A stretch of DNA of 64,000 nucleotides from G965216695 sp965216695 (GTDB taxonomy: Bacteria; Pseudomonadota; Gammaproteobacteria; Pseudomonadales; Azotimanducaceae), in assembly GCA_965216695.1 (NCBI GenBank), contig OZ244212.1, positions 3,596,001-3,660,000 of the forward strand, read 5' to 3'. The notes beneath the pieces are model-generated. The model worked only from the letters and a program-made list of their open reading frames with translations, made no database searches and was not told where the DNA came from. This document shows positions 24,789 through 32,886 of this stretch, in pieces; position 1 is the stretch's first letter, and every line of letters starts with the position of its first letter. Made by a program: the position numbers and the translations under genes.

Positions 24789-24810
24789 TATCTGTGAAAT
24801 TGCGCGACCC

Positions 24811-24819
24811 TGGTATATT
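24811..24819 (+). promoter_or_regulatory. Extended -10 element for the aminotransferase operon
   Basis: TGGTATATT is an extended -10 (TGn plus TATATT) ending seven bases before the ATG at 24827. The -35 region, about 24791-24796, is weak, and the SahR palindrome lies just upstream of it. Transcription would start at or next to the ATG, a leaderless arrangement mirroring the divergent sahR side. Confidence 0.5.
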
Positions 24820-24826
24820 CGTCGCG

Positions 24827-25981
24827 ATGCGCGCACCCATACTGAAAAGTAAGTTGCCAGACGTTGGCACGACGATATTCACTGTGATGTCGGCGCTGGC
24901 GGAATCGGAGCGGGCGTTGAACCTGTCTCAGGGATTTCCGGACTTCGACCCGCCAGAACCGCTCCTGGACCGGGTGAGTCACTACCAGCGATCGGGGCAA
25001 AACCAGTACGCACCGATGGCGGGCGTTCCGGGGTTACGGGTAGAGATTGCGCGCAAGGTGCACGCACTTTACGGCCGAACCCTCGACCCCGAATCGGAGG
25101 TTACGGTCACGTCGGGTGCAACGGAAGCGCTGTACTGCGCCATCGCCGCGATCGTACGGCCCGGTGACGAGGTAATTCTTTTAGACCCCGCGTACGACAG
25201 CTACGAGCCGGTGGTGCGCCTGCACGGCGGCCGCGCGGTGCGCGTGCCGCTCCGTGCGACGGGCTATGCCGTGGACTGGCAGCGGGTTGCGGACGCGCTC
25301 ACGGCGAACACGCGGCTGTTGATTACGAACACGCCGCACAACCCCACTGGTGCTGCGTGGGATCATGATGATATCACCGCGCTGCGGATGCTCGCGGAAC
25401 GTCATCCGTTCTTTGTACTGGCAGACGAAGTCTACGAACATATTGTGTTCGACGGCCGCGAGCACGTGAGCTTGAATCGTTACGACGATCTGGCTGCGCG
25501 GAGTTTCGTGGTGTCGTCGTTCGGCAAGACCTACCATGCGACCGGTTGGAAGATCGGTTATGCGGTAGCGCCGGCGGCGCTCACAGCGGAGCTTCGCCGC
25601 GTGCACCAGTTCGTTACCTTCACGTCCAACACCCCTGTGCAGCTCGCGCTTGCAGATTTCATGGCCGAGCATCCGGAGTACCATCAGGAATTGAGTGCGT
25701 TTTACCAACGCAAGCGCGACCGCTTCTGCGCGGCGTTGAATCGGTCGCGATTCTCGGTCCGGCCGAGCGCGGGCACCTATTTTCAACTCCTCGGGTACGA
25801 GGATCTGTTCGACGAAGACGATGTCGCGCTCGCCAGACGGCTGACCAGCGACGCGAAGATTGCGAGCATTCCGGTATCGGTGTTCTACGAGCAGCCGCCT
25901 GGCGAGCCGGTGTTGCGGTTCTGCTTTGCGAAATCGGACGATATGCTCGACCGGGCCGCTGAGATTCTGTGCGCGCTGTGA
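24827..25981 (+). CDS. Methionine-type class I/II aminotransferase
   Basis: 384 residues, PLP fold type I. Visible blocks: LSQGFPDFDPPEPL (the N-terminal signature of YbdL/KAT-type enzymes), NTPHNPTGAAW, LADEVYEHIVF (Asp to the PLP nitrogen), SFGKTYHATGWKIGY (Lys forming the Schiff base) and LRFCFAK (Arg binding the carboxylate). YbdL-like and glutamine-transaminase-K-like enzymes prefer methionine and aromatic amino acids. Overlapping omega-amidase gene and the shared SahR operator point to methionine salvage via its oxo acid. ATG 24827 is chosen on the promoter position; a GTG at 24794 is in frame. Confidence 0.88.
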   Translation: MRAPILKSKLPDVGTTIFTVMSALAESERALNLSQGFPDFDPPEPLLDRVSHYQRSGQNQYAPMAGVPGLRVEIARKVHALYGRTLDPESEVTVTSGATEALYCAIAAIVRPGDEVILLDPAYDSYEPVVRLHGGRAVRVPLRATGYAVDWQRVADALTANTRLLITNTPHNPTGAAWDHDDITALRMLAERHPFFVLADEVYEHIVFDGREHVSLNRYDDLAARSFVVSSFGKTYHATGWKIGYAVAPAALTAELRRVHQFVTFTSNTPVQLALADFMAEHPEYHQELSAFYQRKRDRFCAALNRSRFSVRPSAGTYFQLLGYEDLFDEDDVALARRLTSDAKIASIPVSVFYEQPPGEPVLRFCFAKSDDMLDRAAEILCAL

Positions 25982-26775
25982 GGAGCCTCAACCTTGCGCT
26001 CGTGCAGTCCGCTACGTACTGGCATGATCCGGAGCGGAACCGGGCGCACTTTCAGGCGTTGCTTGCGGACGTAATCCCCGATACCGACCTCGCGATACTT
26101 CCGGAGATGTTCACCACGGGGTTCACGATGGCGTCGGCCGAGGTCGCTGAACCAATCGACGGCGCTACAACGCAGTGGCTAAAGCGCGTGGCCGCGGACA
26201 ACGCGATGGCCGTGTGCGGGAGTGTCGTCGTTCGCGCGGGCGAGCGCGACTTTCGCAACCGTCTGTTGTTTGTGGACCCATCGGGCACCGTGCACACGTA
26301 TGACAAGCGGCACCTGTTCCGCATGGCGGATGAGCACCATCATTACGCGGCGGGCGATCGTCGGCTGGTGATTGAATACCGAGGTTGGCGTATCTGTCCG
26401 ATGATTTGTTACGACCTGCGGTTTCCTGTGTTCTTCCGTAATCGGAGGGACGTAGACCTTTATCTGTGCGTCGCCAACTGGCCGGCGGCGAGGGCTTCCC
26501 AGTGGCGGACGCTCCTGGCTGCCAGAGCGATTGAGAACCAGTGCTTCGTTGCAGCGGTGAACATCGTGGGTGTCGACGGCAATGGCGTTGCGTACGCCGG
26601 CGACAGTCTGGTGATTGATCCCACCGGCACCGTGCTGGCAGACGCCGGTGATGAGTCCCGCGTCATCTCCGCGCGCGTGGACTTGGATACGTTGTCTGAG
26701 TATCGTCGCGTGTTCCCCGCCTGGCGGGATGCGGATGCGTTTGAGGTAACGGTGGAATCCGAAGGAGGCGAATGA
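25978..26775 (+). CDS. Omega-amidase, nitrilase superfamily (YafV-like)
   Basis: 265 residues from GTG 25978, which overlaps the aminotransferase stop (GTGA). The nitrilase Glu-Lys-Cys triad is visible in LAILPEMF, YDKRHLF and MICYDLRFP. YafV-like omega-amidases hydrolyse alpha-ketoglutaramate, the product of glutamine-driven transamination, to 2-oxoglutarate and ammonia and so pull the reaction toward amino-acid formation. Gene order with a methionine aminotransferase is the expected partner arrangement. An upstream GTG at 25969 is also in frame. Confidence 0.9.
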   Translation: MRSLNLALVQSATYWHDPERNRAHFQALLADVIPDTDLAILPEMFTTGFTMASAEVAEPIDGATTQWLKRVAADNAMAVCGSVVVRAGERDFRNRLLFVDPSGTVHTYDKRHLFRMADEHHHYAAGDRRLVIEYRGWRICPMICYDLRFPVFFRNRRDVDLYLCVANWPAARASQWRTLLAARAIENQCFVAAVNIVGVDGNGVAYAGDSLVIDPTGTVLADAGDESRVISARVDLDTLSEYRRVFPAWRDADAFEVTVESEGGE

Positions 26776-27134
26776 TGCGGGCAGTTGTGGCGCTCATCTT
26801 TGCGGCAGCACTCGCGGTCGGGTGCAGCGACGATGGCCGTGGTGGCGTAGCTGGAACTTCTGCCGGCGGCAATAACCAGCCACCGGACGGCGAGGCGATC
26901 TACAACCGGTACTGCTTCTCCTGCCACGCGTCGGGTGTGGCCGGTGCGCCGAAGATCGGCAGCGCCCAGGCGTGGGCGCCACGCGTCGCGCAGGGCCGGG
27001 ACGTGCTGATCGCAAACACCCTGCGCGGCATGCCGCCGGGCATGCCCGCGAAGGGTCTGTGTTCCGATTGCGATGAGGCAGCACTCGCCGCCGCGGTAGA
27101 CTACATGCTTGCACGGCTACCGGCGACGAAGTAG
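26772..27134 (+). CDS. c-type cytochrome lipoprotein (cytochrome c5-like)
   Basis: 120 residues. The N-terminus has a lipoprotein signal with Cys in LAVGCSDD. One haem site is CFSCH in GEAIYNRYCFSCHASG, with a likely axial Met in MPPGMPAKG, and a Cys pair in LCSDCDEAAL as in cytochrome c5. It would be an outer- or inner-membrane-anchored periplasmic electron carrier. Its ATG overlaps the omega-amidase stop (ATGA), so it shares that operon, a link to methionine salvage that I cannot explain functionally. Confidence 0.88.
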   Translation: MMRAVVALIFAAALAVGCSDDGRGGVAGTSAGGNNQPPDGEAIYNRYCFSCHASGVAGAPKIGSAQAWAPRVAQGRDVLIANTLRGMPPGMPAKGLCSDCDEAALAAAVDYMLARLPATK

Positions 27135-27304
27135 TCAATTTCGCCAGATTTCAGTCTGCTCCGGTACGTTGGCAGCAACGGTGAACCCTGCGCCGAATTT
27201 CTTGTCAATTAAATCAGTAACTTACCGTTGGCGTACCTGGAACGGGTTGTGCATGGCACTATCCTGAGTTGGTACTGCAAAGAGTTGAGAGGAGGTGGTT
27301 CGAG

Positions 27305-27718
27305 ATGACCGCGTATCTACCCGGCGACATCGTTTGCCGGCGCAAGGGCCTGGTAATGCACAAGGGCGTTGCCCTCGGTGATGGCCGCATTCTGCACAAC
27401 ACGCCATTTCGAGGGGAACACGTTGCCACGGAGGAAGAGTTTCGCGCCGGGAAGCGCCTGTATGTGGAATCCAGCGATCCGATGCGCAGGGCCCGGGCGC
27501 TCAACGCCGCGCAGAGAGCGCCCCATAGGCGCAGCTACAACCTGTTCACCAACAACTGTGAGCACACCGCGCACAGGCTGGCGACCGGCCGGGCGGAAAG
27601 TCCTCAGCTGCGCAGTTGGTTGTGTGGGCTGGGACTGGGCGGCATCGCGTTCGCGCTGACCCGCCACCCCGGTGTTGCCGCGGCCGGTTATGCTTTTGGC
27701 AGGCGACTCGGCGCCTAA
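27305..27718 (+). CDS. LRAT/NlpC-P60-like domain protein
   Basis: 137 residues. The pattern PGDIVCRRKGLVMHKGVALGDG (His) and NLFTNNCEHTAHRLATG (NCEH catalytic Cys) is that of lecithin:retinol acyltransferase-like members of the NlpC/P60 superfamily, which act on acyl groups or amides. A Gly/Ala-rich hydrophobic C-terminus (LGLGGIAFALT, AAAGYAFG) may insert in the membrane. Bacterial substrates are unknown. ATG 27305 follows GAGGAGG at good distance. It ends overlapping the stop of the convergent rluA-like gene. Confidence 0.8.
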   Translation: MTAYLPGDIVCRRKGLVMHKGVALGDGRILHNTPFRGEHVATEEEFRAGKRLYVESSDPMRRARALNAAQRAPHRRSYNLFTNNCEHTAHRLATGRAESPQLRSWLCGLGLGGIAFALTRHPGVAAAGYAFGRRLGA

Positions 27719-28368
27719 TCCCAGGCGGGCACCGGCGCGCGCCAAACTCCGATTCCGGGAAGCGCCAGCTTGTGACAGTGCAGGGCCAACCTTGGGGCGG
27801 CTTGGTCCGGGTCGTCCGGCTTGCCGTATAGATGATCGCCGACGATCGGGTGACCGATCCAGCTCAGATGCACCCGTAACTGGTGCGTTCGGCCGGTAAC
27901 TGGCTGCGCGCACAACACCGTGTGCGACGTCGACGTGGCCAGAACGCGGATGCGCGTTACGCTTGCGTGGCCGTCGCTGCCTGCAACACTCCACTGGTCT
28001 TTGTCTCGGCGAATCGATGCTCTGGGCGCTGCGACCCGGTACCGGGACTTGCGGCCTTTGCGCAGCGGCAGGTCGAGTATGCCCGTACCCTCTAAGCTCA
28101 GGTTGCCGACCACGCGCGCGACGTAGAACTTGTGTACCAGCCGGTTGGCGAACGCGCGCGTAGCGCTGCGTTGACGAGTCTGCGAGCGTGCTATCAGCAT
28201 GACACCGCTCGTTCCCTTGTCCAGCCGGTGCACGAGGTAGACTCGTCCAAATTCTGCCTTCAGCCTATCCCACAAACAGGGTGCGCCGCTGCGGTCCCGC
28301 AACACCGGGGTTCCGGAATGCTTGTTAATGATCAGCAGGTCGTCGCGTTGATCTATGGGGTCGTACAC
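27715..28368 (-). CDS. RluA-family pseudouridine synthase
   Basis: 217 residues. The signature VHRLDKGTSGVMLIA contains the catalytic Asp of RluA-type enzymes, with the RVHLSWIGHPIVGDHLYG and QPVTGRTHQLRVHL blocks that follow in the family. It isomerises uridine to pseudouridine in rRNA or tRNA; the site is not readable. No S4 domain precedes it. It converges with the LRAT-like gene, stops overlapping at 27715-27718. Confidence 0.92.
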   Translation of the reverse strand: MYDPIDQRDDLLIINKHSGTPVLRDRSGAPCLWDRLKAEFGRVYLVHRLDKGTSGVMLIARSQTRQRSATRAFANRLVHKFYVARVVGNLSLEGTGILDLPLRKGRKSRYRVAAPRASIRRDKDQWSVAGSDGHASVTRIRVLATSTSHTVLCAQPVTGRTHQLRVHLSWIGHPIVGDHLYGKPDDPDQAAPRLALHCHKLALPGIGVWRAPVPAWD

Positions 28369-28387
28369 GCTGGCTGTCCGAGCGCGT

Positions 28388-29596
28388 TCAGCGCGCGTGC
28401 CACTCGAGCATCAGGTGCTTCATGGTGCGCAGTTGACCGCTTTCGTACGCTGGTTGTGTATGCGGCTGCAGTGACACGTCTGGAATGCGCTGCAGAAACT
28501 CGTCGATCGCAACGCGAATTTCGAGCCGCGCGAGGTGTTCGCCAATACAGCGGTGTGGTCCGACGCCGAATGCGGTGTGCACCACCTCCTTACGGTCTAT
28601 GTCGAATTCGCGCGGGCGACTGCAAACGTCCGGATCTCTCGACGCTGCAGCAAAATTCACGGCTACGCGTTCCCCGGCTGCTAGACGCCGGCCGCCCACT
28701 TCGGTGTCGGCTCGCACGGAGCGCGCCACCATGACAACGGGCGCGTACAGGCGTACCGTCTCTTCCACCGCCGTCTGCATGCGCCCCCCGTCTGTCCGCA
28801 CCGCGCTGCGTACGGCGGGCTGCCTCGCCATCTCGTACATCGCGCCCGACATTGCATGCGTGGTGGTGGCAAGACCACCGAACACGACGTCCAATGCGAT
28901 CTGCACTTTGTCTTCCCAGGGGCAGGGCGCGCCGTCGCGTTCGACACCGGCGAGCACCACATCTACCAGATCGCCTTCCGGTTCCTGGCGGTGTCGTTGT
29001 GTTAGAAATGCCTCCAGGTACGCGTGTACGCGGCCGAACGCGGCCGCGCGTTCGTCAACGGGTCCAAACGAATAGGTATCGATGTCCTGAAACAGTTGCG
29101 GGAGGTCCTGTACCGGTACCGGCAGTATGTGGCGAAACAGGACCAGGCCCGGAAGTTTCGCAGCAAACTCGGTGACGTAGTCGCACCGGCCGCGGTCGAT
29201 GAACGCGTCGATCAGCTCGCGGGCGTACGTTCGTGCCGGTGCTTCCAAAGCCGCGATGGCCTTGGCGCTGAAGAACGGATTCAGTACCTGGCGCCAGGCC
29301 GTGTGATACGGCGGATCGGAATCTTCCGGCAGAATCGGCAGGTTGCCGTCGGGCGGATCGAGCATCCAGCCGTCTGCACTGCTGAATGTGCGCCAATCCT
29401 GGCCTATCCGGCGAACGTCCTGGTACCGATTGAACACGTGGTATCCCGGGCCCACGTTGCTGCGCGCGATGGGGCACGCGTTCAGGAGGTATTCGAGTGC
29501 GTCTTCGAAGCGTTCGGCGAACACGGCGTCTTCGATGTCGAAACGGTCGCGCAGATGTTCGAACTCTCGAGCCACGGCCGGTCTCCGGTCATTCAA
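28388..29596 (-). CDS. Cytochrome P450
   Basis: 402 residues from a TTG at 29596, a length typical of bacterial P450s. The haem-binding block is FGVGPHRCIGEHLARLE with the thiolate Cys; the ExxR pair is in EETVRL; the I-helix region is VVFGGLATTTHAMSGAM, where the usual acid-alcohol pair reads as ATTT. It hydroxylates a hydrophobic substrate with external redox partners, none adjacent. The frame stays open to 29716, but that would overlap the start of the divergent gene, and a promoter-like stretch lies between 29600 and 29670. Confidence 0.88.
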   Translation of the reverse strand: MNDRRPAVAREFEHLRDRFDIEDAVFAERFEDALEYLLNACPIARSNVGPGYHVFNRYQDVRRIGQDWRTFSSADGWMLDPPDGNLPILPEDSDPPYHTAWRQVLNPFFSAKAIAALEAPARTYARELIDAFIDRGRCDYVTEFAAKLPGLVLFRHILPVPVQDLPQLFQDIDTYSFGPVDERAAAFGRVHAYLEAFLTQRHRQEPEGDLVDVVLAGVERDGAPCPWEDKVQIALDVVFGGLATTTHAMSGAMYEMARQPAVRSAVRTDGGRMQTAVEETVRLYAPVVMVARSVRADTEVGGRRLAAGERVAVNFAAASRDPDVCSRPREFDIDRKEVVHTAFGVGPHRCIGEHLARLEIRVAIDEFLQRIPDVSLQPHTQPAYESGQLRTMKHLMLEWHAR

Positions 29597-29672
29597 CAGG
29601 CTGGCATTGGTATGCCATATTGTTCTCGTACGCAAGCTTGGGGGTGAATCTGCGGAAGCGCGATAAAGCATC

Positions 29673-30227
29673 ATGAATAGGCGTGTTGTTATTTCCGGCT
29701 GCTCAGGTGGTGGCAAATCGACGTTGGTGGATGCGTTGGGGCGCGCCGGTTATGGGGTGGTGACAGAACCTGGGCGCAGGATCATCACCGAGGAGCGCCG
29801 GCGAGGCGGCCGAGCGTTACCCTGGATCGACGCGCACGCGTTCGTTCGCCGGGCGGTCGCGATGTCGCGCAATGACATCGAAGGCGTGTCGAACGATAGT
29901 GGCTGGGTCTTCTTTGACCGCGGATTAGTGGATGCAGCGTCGGCGCTGTCTGAACTCAGCGGCGAGCCGATCGCGGACATTCTGGCTGACAAACGCGCGT
30001 ACCATCGCCGGGTGTTCCTGGCGCCTCCTTGGCCGGAGATTTACGTCAACGATGCGGATCGACGTCACCCGTTGTCGAGCGCGATGCAGGAGTACGACCG
30101 GCTGGTTGAGACCTACCCGACGCTGGGTTACGACGTGGTGATGCTGCCCAAGGTCTCCGTTGTGCAACGCGTGGCCTTTGTCCTGCAACAATTGGGTGCT
30201 GCATCGAACGTGGGTACGGATGTCTGA
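29673..30227 (+). CDS. P-loop ATPase (AAA_28-like)
   Basis: 184 residues. Walker A is GCSGGGKST at residues 9-17, followed by GVVTEPGRRIITEERRRGG and WVFFDRGLVDAAS, the pattern of AAA_28/NadR-kinase-like proteins that phosphorylate small metabolites or RNA ends. Function unknown. It is divergent from the P450 gene and its end overlaps the next gene's ATG by eight bases. Confidence 0.75.
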   Translation: MNRRVVISGCSGGGKSTLVDALGRAGYGVVTEPGRRIITEERRRGGRALPWIDAHAFVRRAVAMSRNDIEGVSNDSGWVFFDRGLVDAASALSELSGEPIADILADKRAYHRRVFLAPPWPEIYVNDADRRHPLSSAMQEYDRLVETYPTLGYDVVMLPKVSVVQRVAFVLQQLGAASNVGTDV

Positions 30228-31332
30228 GAGTGTATTGACAGTTCTCGCGGGTGGGGCCGCGCTGGCTTGCGCGGCAGTGATGTATCGAGGGCTTTCGCCA
30301 TCGACGCTCCGCACACGCCTTTGCATTCTGATGCTGGCGGAAGGGTGCATGCTTCTGACCAGCGCGACCGGCTTGGTGAGGTTGCTGCCGGACTGGGTGC
30401 CATTGTCGTTCGCAAAGATCGGCCATCCGCTGAGCGACGCGGTTCTGGTTGCGCTCCATCTTCCGACGGTCGCCGTTATGGTGAATTCTCGGCTGCTCTC
30501 GCCGTTTCGTTCGGGATGGGGTGTATGGGTGACCGTTACTGTCGGCGCGCTACTTGGGTCGGTGACGCTCGTGATGCCGGGCTATGCGTGGGTTGCGCAA
30601 CCGGACGGAAGTGTTGGCGCCGGCCCCCTGGTTGTCGCGCTGTATGCGCTGCTGTTCGTCGTCTATTCGTACGGTTTCGGGGCGACGGTTGTCGCATGGC
30701 GTGGTGCCAGAACCCCGCTCGCACGTAAACGCGCGGGCGTGCTAGCTGTTGCGCTCGGTATTCGGGATGTGACCTGGGGTTGCTTGTATCTCGTCGCGCT
30801 GGTCTACGAGCTAACCAGCGGGCGCGTGGACCTGATTGATTGGGTCAATCTGAGCGTTGCCGCAATAGCGCTCGTGGTCTACCTCATCCTCGTGCTCTAC
30901 GCGGTGTTGGTCGCGCAAGCGGTAGGAATAGACCTTCGCGTAAAGGGGACATTGAAGCACGGGACCGTCGCAGCGATGTTCGTTGCGACGTTCTTTGTTG
31001 TATCGGAAGCGGTTGCCGAGTTCCTGACGGGGCAGATCGGGGTTGCCGCTGGACTTCTGGCGACCGGATTGCTGGTCTACTTTCTCGCGCCTTTGCAGGA
31101 TCTCGCGGGTCGCCTCGCCGACACGACGATGCCGGATGTGCGCGAAACGGACGAGTACCGGACATTTCGCAAATTGCAGATTTACGGCGAGGCGTTTTCG
31201 GACGCAAACGCGCATGGGGGCGTCTCGGCGGTTCAACGGGCTGCGCTGAATGGTCTTCGCCAGCGTCTCGGGCTAGACCGGGAGCAGGCCCAGTCGCTCG
31301 AAGCCGAATTATCGAACAACGTTGTTCCCTGA
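30220..31332 (+). CDS. Polytopic membrane protein with cytoplasmic tail
   Basis: 370 residues from ATG 30220. About eight membrane segments (for example LTVLAGGAALACAAVM, VALYALLFVVYSYGFG, ALVVYLILVLYAVLVAQAVG), followed by a charged cytoplasmic tail of about 70 residues (TDEYRTFRKLQIYGEAFSD, ALNGLRQRLGLDREQAQSLE). The family is not recognised; the layout resembles 7TM sensor modules without a kinase domain. It overlaps the upstream ATPase gene. The message may end at the weak hairpin/T-run at 31339-31360. Confidence 0.7.
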   Translation: MSESVLTVLAGGAALACAAVMYRGLSPSTLRTRLCILMLAEGCMLLTSATGLVRLLPDWVPLSFAKIGHPLSDAVLVALHLPTVAVMVNSRLLSPFRSGWGVWVTVTVGALLGSVTLVMPGYAWVAQPDGSVGAGPLVVALYALLFVVYSYGFGATVVAWRGARTPLARKRAGVLAVALGIRDVTWGCLYLVALVYELTSGRVDLIDWVNLSVAAIALVVYLILVLYAVLVAQAVGIDLRVKGTLKHGTVAAMFVATFFVVSEAVAEFLTGQIGVAAGLLATGLLVYFLAPLQDLAGRLADTTMPDVRETDEYRTFRKLQIYGEAFSDANAHGGVSAVQRAALNGLRQRLGLDREQAQSLEAELSNNVVP

Positions 31333-31338
31333 TAAACA

Positions 31339-31360
31339 CCGGCGCAACCGGACTTTTTTT
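31339..31360 (+). terminator. Weak intrinsic terminator
   Basis: Short stem CCGG-CGCAA-CCGG followed by AC and a run of seven T. The stem is only four base pairs, so termination may be partial and some transcription could reach oxyR. Confidence 0.35.
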
Positions 31361-31381
31361 GACGAAGATAATGGCTATAAT
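31353..31381 (+). promoter_or_regulatory. oxyR promoter
   Basis: A consensus -10 TATAAT lies at 31376-31381; 17 bases upstream is only CTTTTT, a poor -35, so an activator or the AT-rich context may help. The 60 bases up to the start are AT-rich and include GATATTAATTGAGTATAAC, a plausible but unproven OxyR contact zone. Confidence 0.45.
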
Positions 31382-31432
31382 AAACCGGATATTAATTGAG
31401 TATAACAATCGTTCCGAGAAGATGGCTTACGC

Positions 31433-32311
31433 ATGAACATACGCGACCTGGTCTACCTGACAGCGGTGGCAGAGCATCGGCATTTCGGCCGCGCGGCGCA
31501 GGAGTGTCACGTAAGCCAGCCGACGCTTTCCACCCAGATCAAGAAGCTGGAAGAAACACTGGGCGTTACGCTTTTCGAGCGCACCAATCGCCAGGTGATG
31601 CTGACGCCGGTGGGCGAACGCGTGGTGGTGCAGGCCCGGAGAGTGCTCGACGAAGTGGACGGGCTGACACGAATCGCAGACGAGCACCGCGATCCGTTCG
31701 GCGGCGAGCTTCGGCTAGGCATCATTCCTACGGTCGCGCCGTATCTGTTGCCGAAAGTGATCCGGCCGGTTCGCACAGCGTTTTCAAAGCTCCGGCTGCT
31801 GATCACAGAGGGGCAGACGGCCACGGTTACGGACCTGTTGGCCGCGGGCAAACTCGACGCGGTGATTGTTGCGCTGCCGTTCGACGCAGATCACTGTGAG
31901 TGCGTGGAACTGTACCGGGAGCCGTTCTACTTCGCGGCGTCCAGGCAACACCCCAAGGCCGAACGCAAGCGCATAACCCTGGATGATCTGCAGAACGAAG
32001 AAGTACTATTGCTCGAGGATGGGCACTGCCTGCGTGACCAGGCGCTGGAGATCTGCAAGACGCACCACGCAACGGAGAATTCGTCGTACCGCGCTACGAG
32101 TATCGAGACGCTGCGACATCTGGTTGCCGCTGACGTAGGGATTACACTCATGCCGGAGATGGCGGTCACGCCGCGCGCGGCGGGTGTGAAATACGTGCGC
32201 TTTCAGAAGCCGGAACCCAGTCGGCGCATCGGACTGTGCTGGCGTAGCAGTTCGCCGCGCGACGAACTGATGCGGGCGCTGGCACAGAAGCTAGTTCAGA
32301 TCGTCGCGTAA
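31433..32311 (+). CDS. oxyR: Peroxide-sensing LysR-type regulator OxyR
   Basis: 292 residues. N-terminal LysR winged helix (MNIRDLVYLTAVAEHRHFGRAA...VSQPTLSTQ) and a C-terminal regulatory domain with the peroxide-sensing cysteines C199 (LEDGHCLRDQ) and C208 (ALEICKTH), the same numbering as in E. coli OxyR. Oxidation forms a disulfide that activates antioxidant genes. It converges with a DUF3501/GlpC-like/rubrerythrin group and overlaps the DUF3501 gene end by 21 bases. Confidence 0.95.
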   Translation: MNIRDLVYLTAVAEHRHFGRAAQECHVSQPTLSTQIKKLEETLGVTLFERTNRQVMLTPVGERVVVQARRVLDEVDGLTRIADEHRDPFGGELRLGIIPTVAPYLLPKVIRPVRTAFSKLRLLITEGQTATVTDLLAAGKLDAVIVALPFDADHCECVELYREPFYFAASRQHPKAERKRITLDDLQNEEVLLLEDGHCLRDQALEICKTHHATENSSYRATSIETLRHLVAADVGITLMPEMAVTPRAAGVKYVRFQKPEPSRRIGLCWRSSSPRDELMRALAQKLVQIVA

Positions 32312-32869
32312 ACTCGCTGCCGTATCGGGGTCGACCGAAACCGCCTGTGTCAGTTTCGGATGGTCGATGCCGAAGCGGATATCGGCGCCGGACTTCACCG
32401 CTTCGATCATTACTCCGGAAAGTTCGAAACGCAGGAAGTGCACGGCGGCGGTCTTGTCGTCGGTGCTGCGCTCCAGATCGTCGTTGGCGTGCGCGAACAC
32501 CCGTTCTTCCCCCGTCTCGACCCAGACCTTGTGCTCCACGCCGGTGAGTTCCGCCAGGCGTTCCCGGCGTTCGTCCACGTTGGGGTATTCCAGCATGAAG
32601 GTGGCTTTCCAGTTCTGGCCGTCCGGAATCAGCGGATTGTAGGCGTCCAGTTCCTCGTCGATGGCGGCGGGTTCGAAAATGCGCTCGACGCGCAGCATCT
32701 CTTGCACCTGGTACTGAATGGTCAACGCATCTTCGAAGTACAGTGTTGCGTGCGGCCCGAGTGCAACGCGCCGGGAGGACTTGTGCGCCATCACGCGAGC
32801 GCGGAAAGCCTGGCGGTCTTCGGCATAGGATTCCAGCGACATCAGGCTCTTTCGGTCGAGTTTTTTCAT
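32291..32869 (-). CDS. DUF3501-family protein
   Basis: 192 residues from ATG 32869 (a TTG at 32890 overlapping the upstream stop is the alternative). Charged, cytoplasmic, without membrane segments; the N-terminal RKSLMSLESYAEDRQAFRARV and YQVQEMLRVERIFE blocks match DUF3501 proteins, which recur beside a GlpC-like Fe-S protein and rubrerythrin. Biochemical role unknown. Cotranscribed with the Fe-S protein. Confidence 0.8.
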   Translation of the reverse strand: MKKLDRKSLMSLESYAEDRQAFRARVMAHKSSRRVALGPHATLYFEDALTIQYQVQEMLRVERIFEPAAIDEELDAYNPLIPDGQNWKATFMLEYPNVDERRERLAELTGVEHKVWVETGEERVFAHANDDLERSTDDKTAAVHFLRFELSGVMIEAVKSGADIRFGIDHPKLTQAVSVDPDTAASLRDDLN

Positions 32870-32886
32870 TGGATCGAATTTCCGGT

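Noticed and set aside
31350..31432. OxyR binding site before oxyR
   Set aside because: The AT-rich stretch has GTATAAC and GATATT-like halves but no clear ATAG-n7-CTAT spacing.
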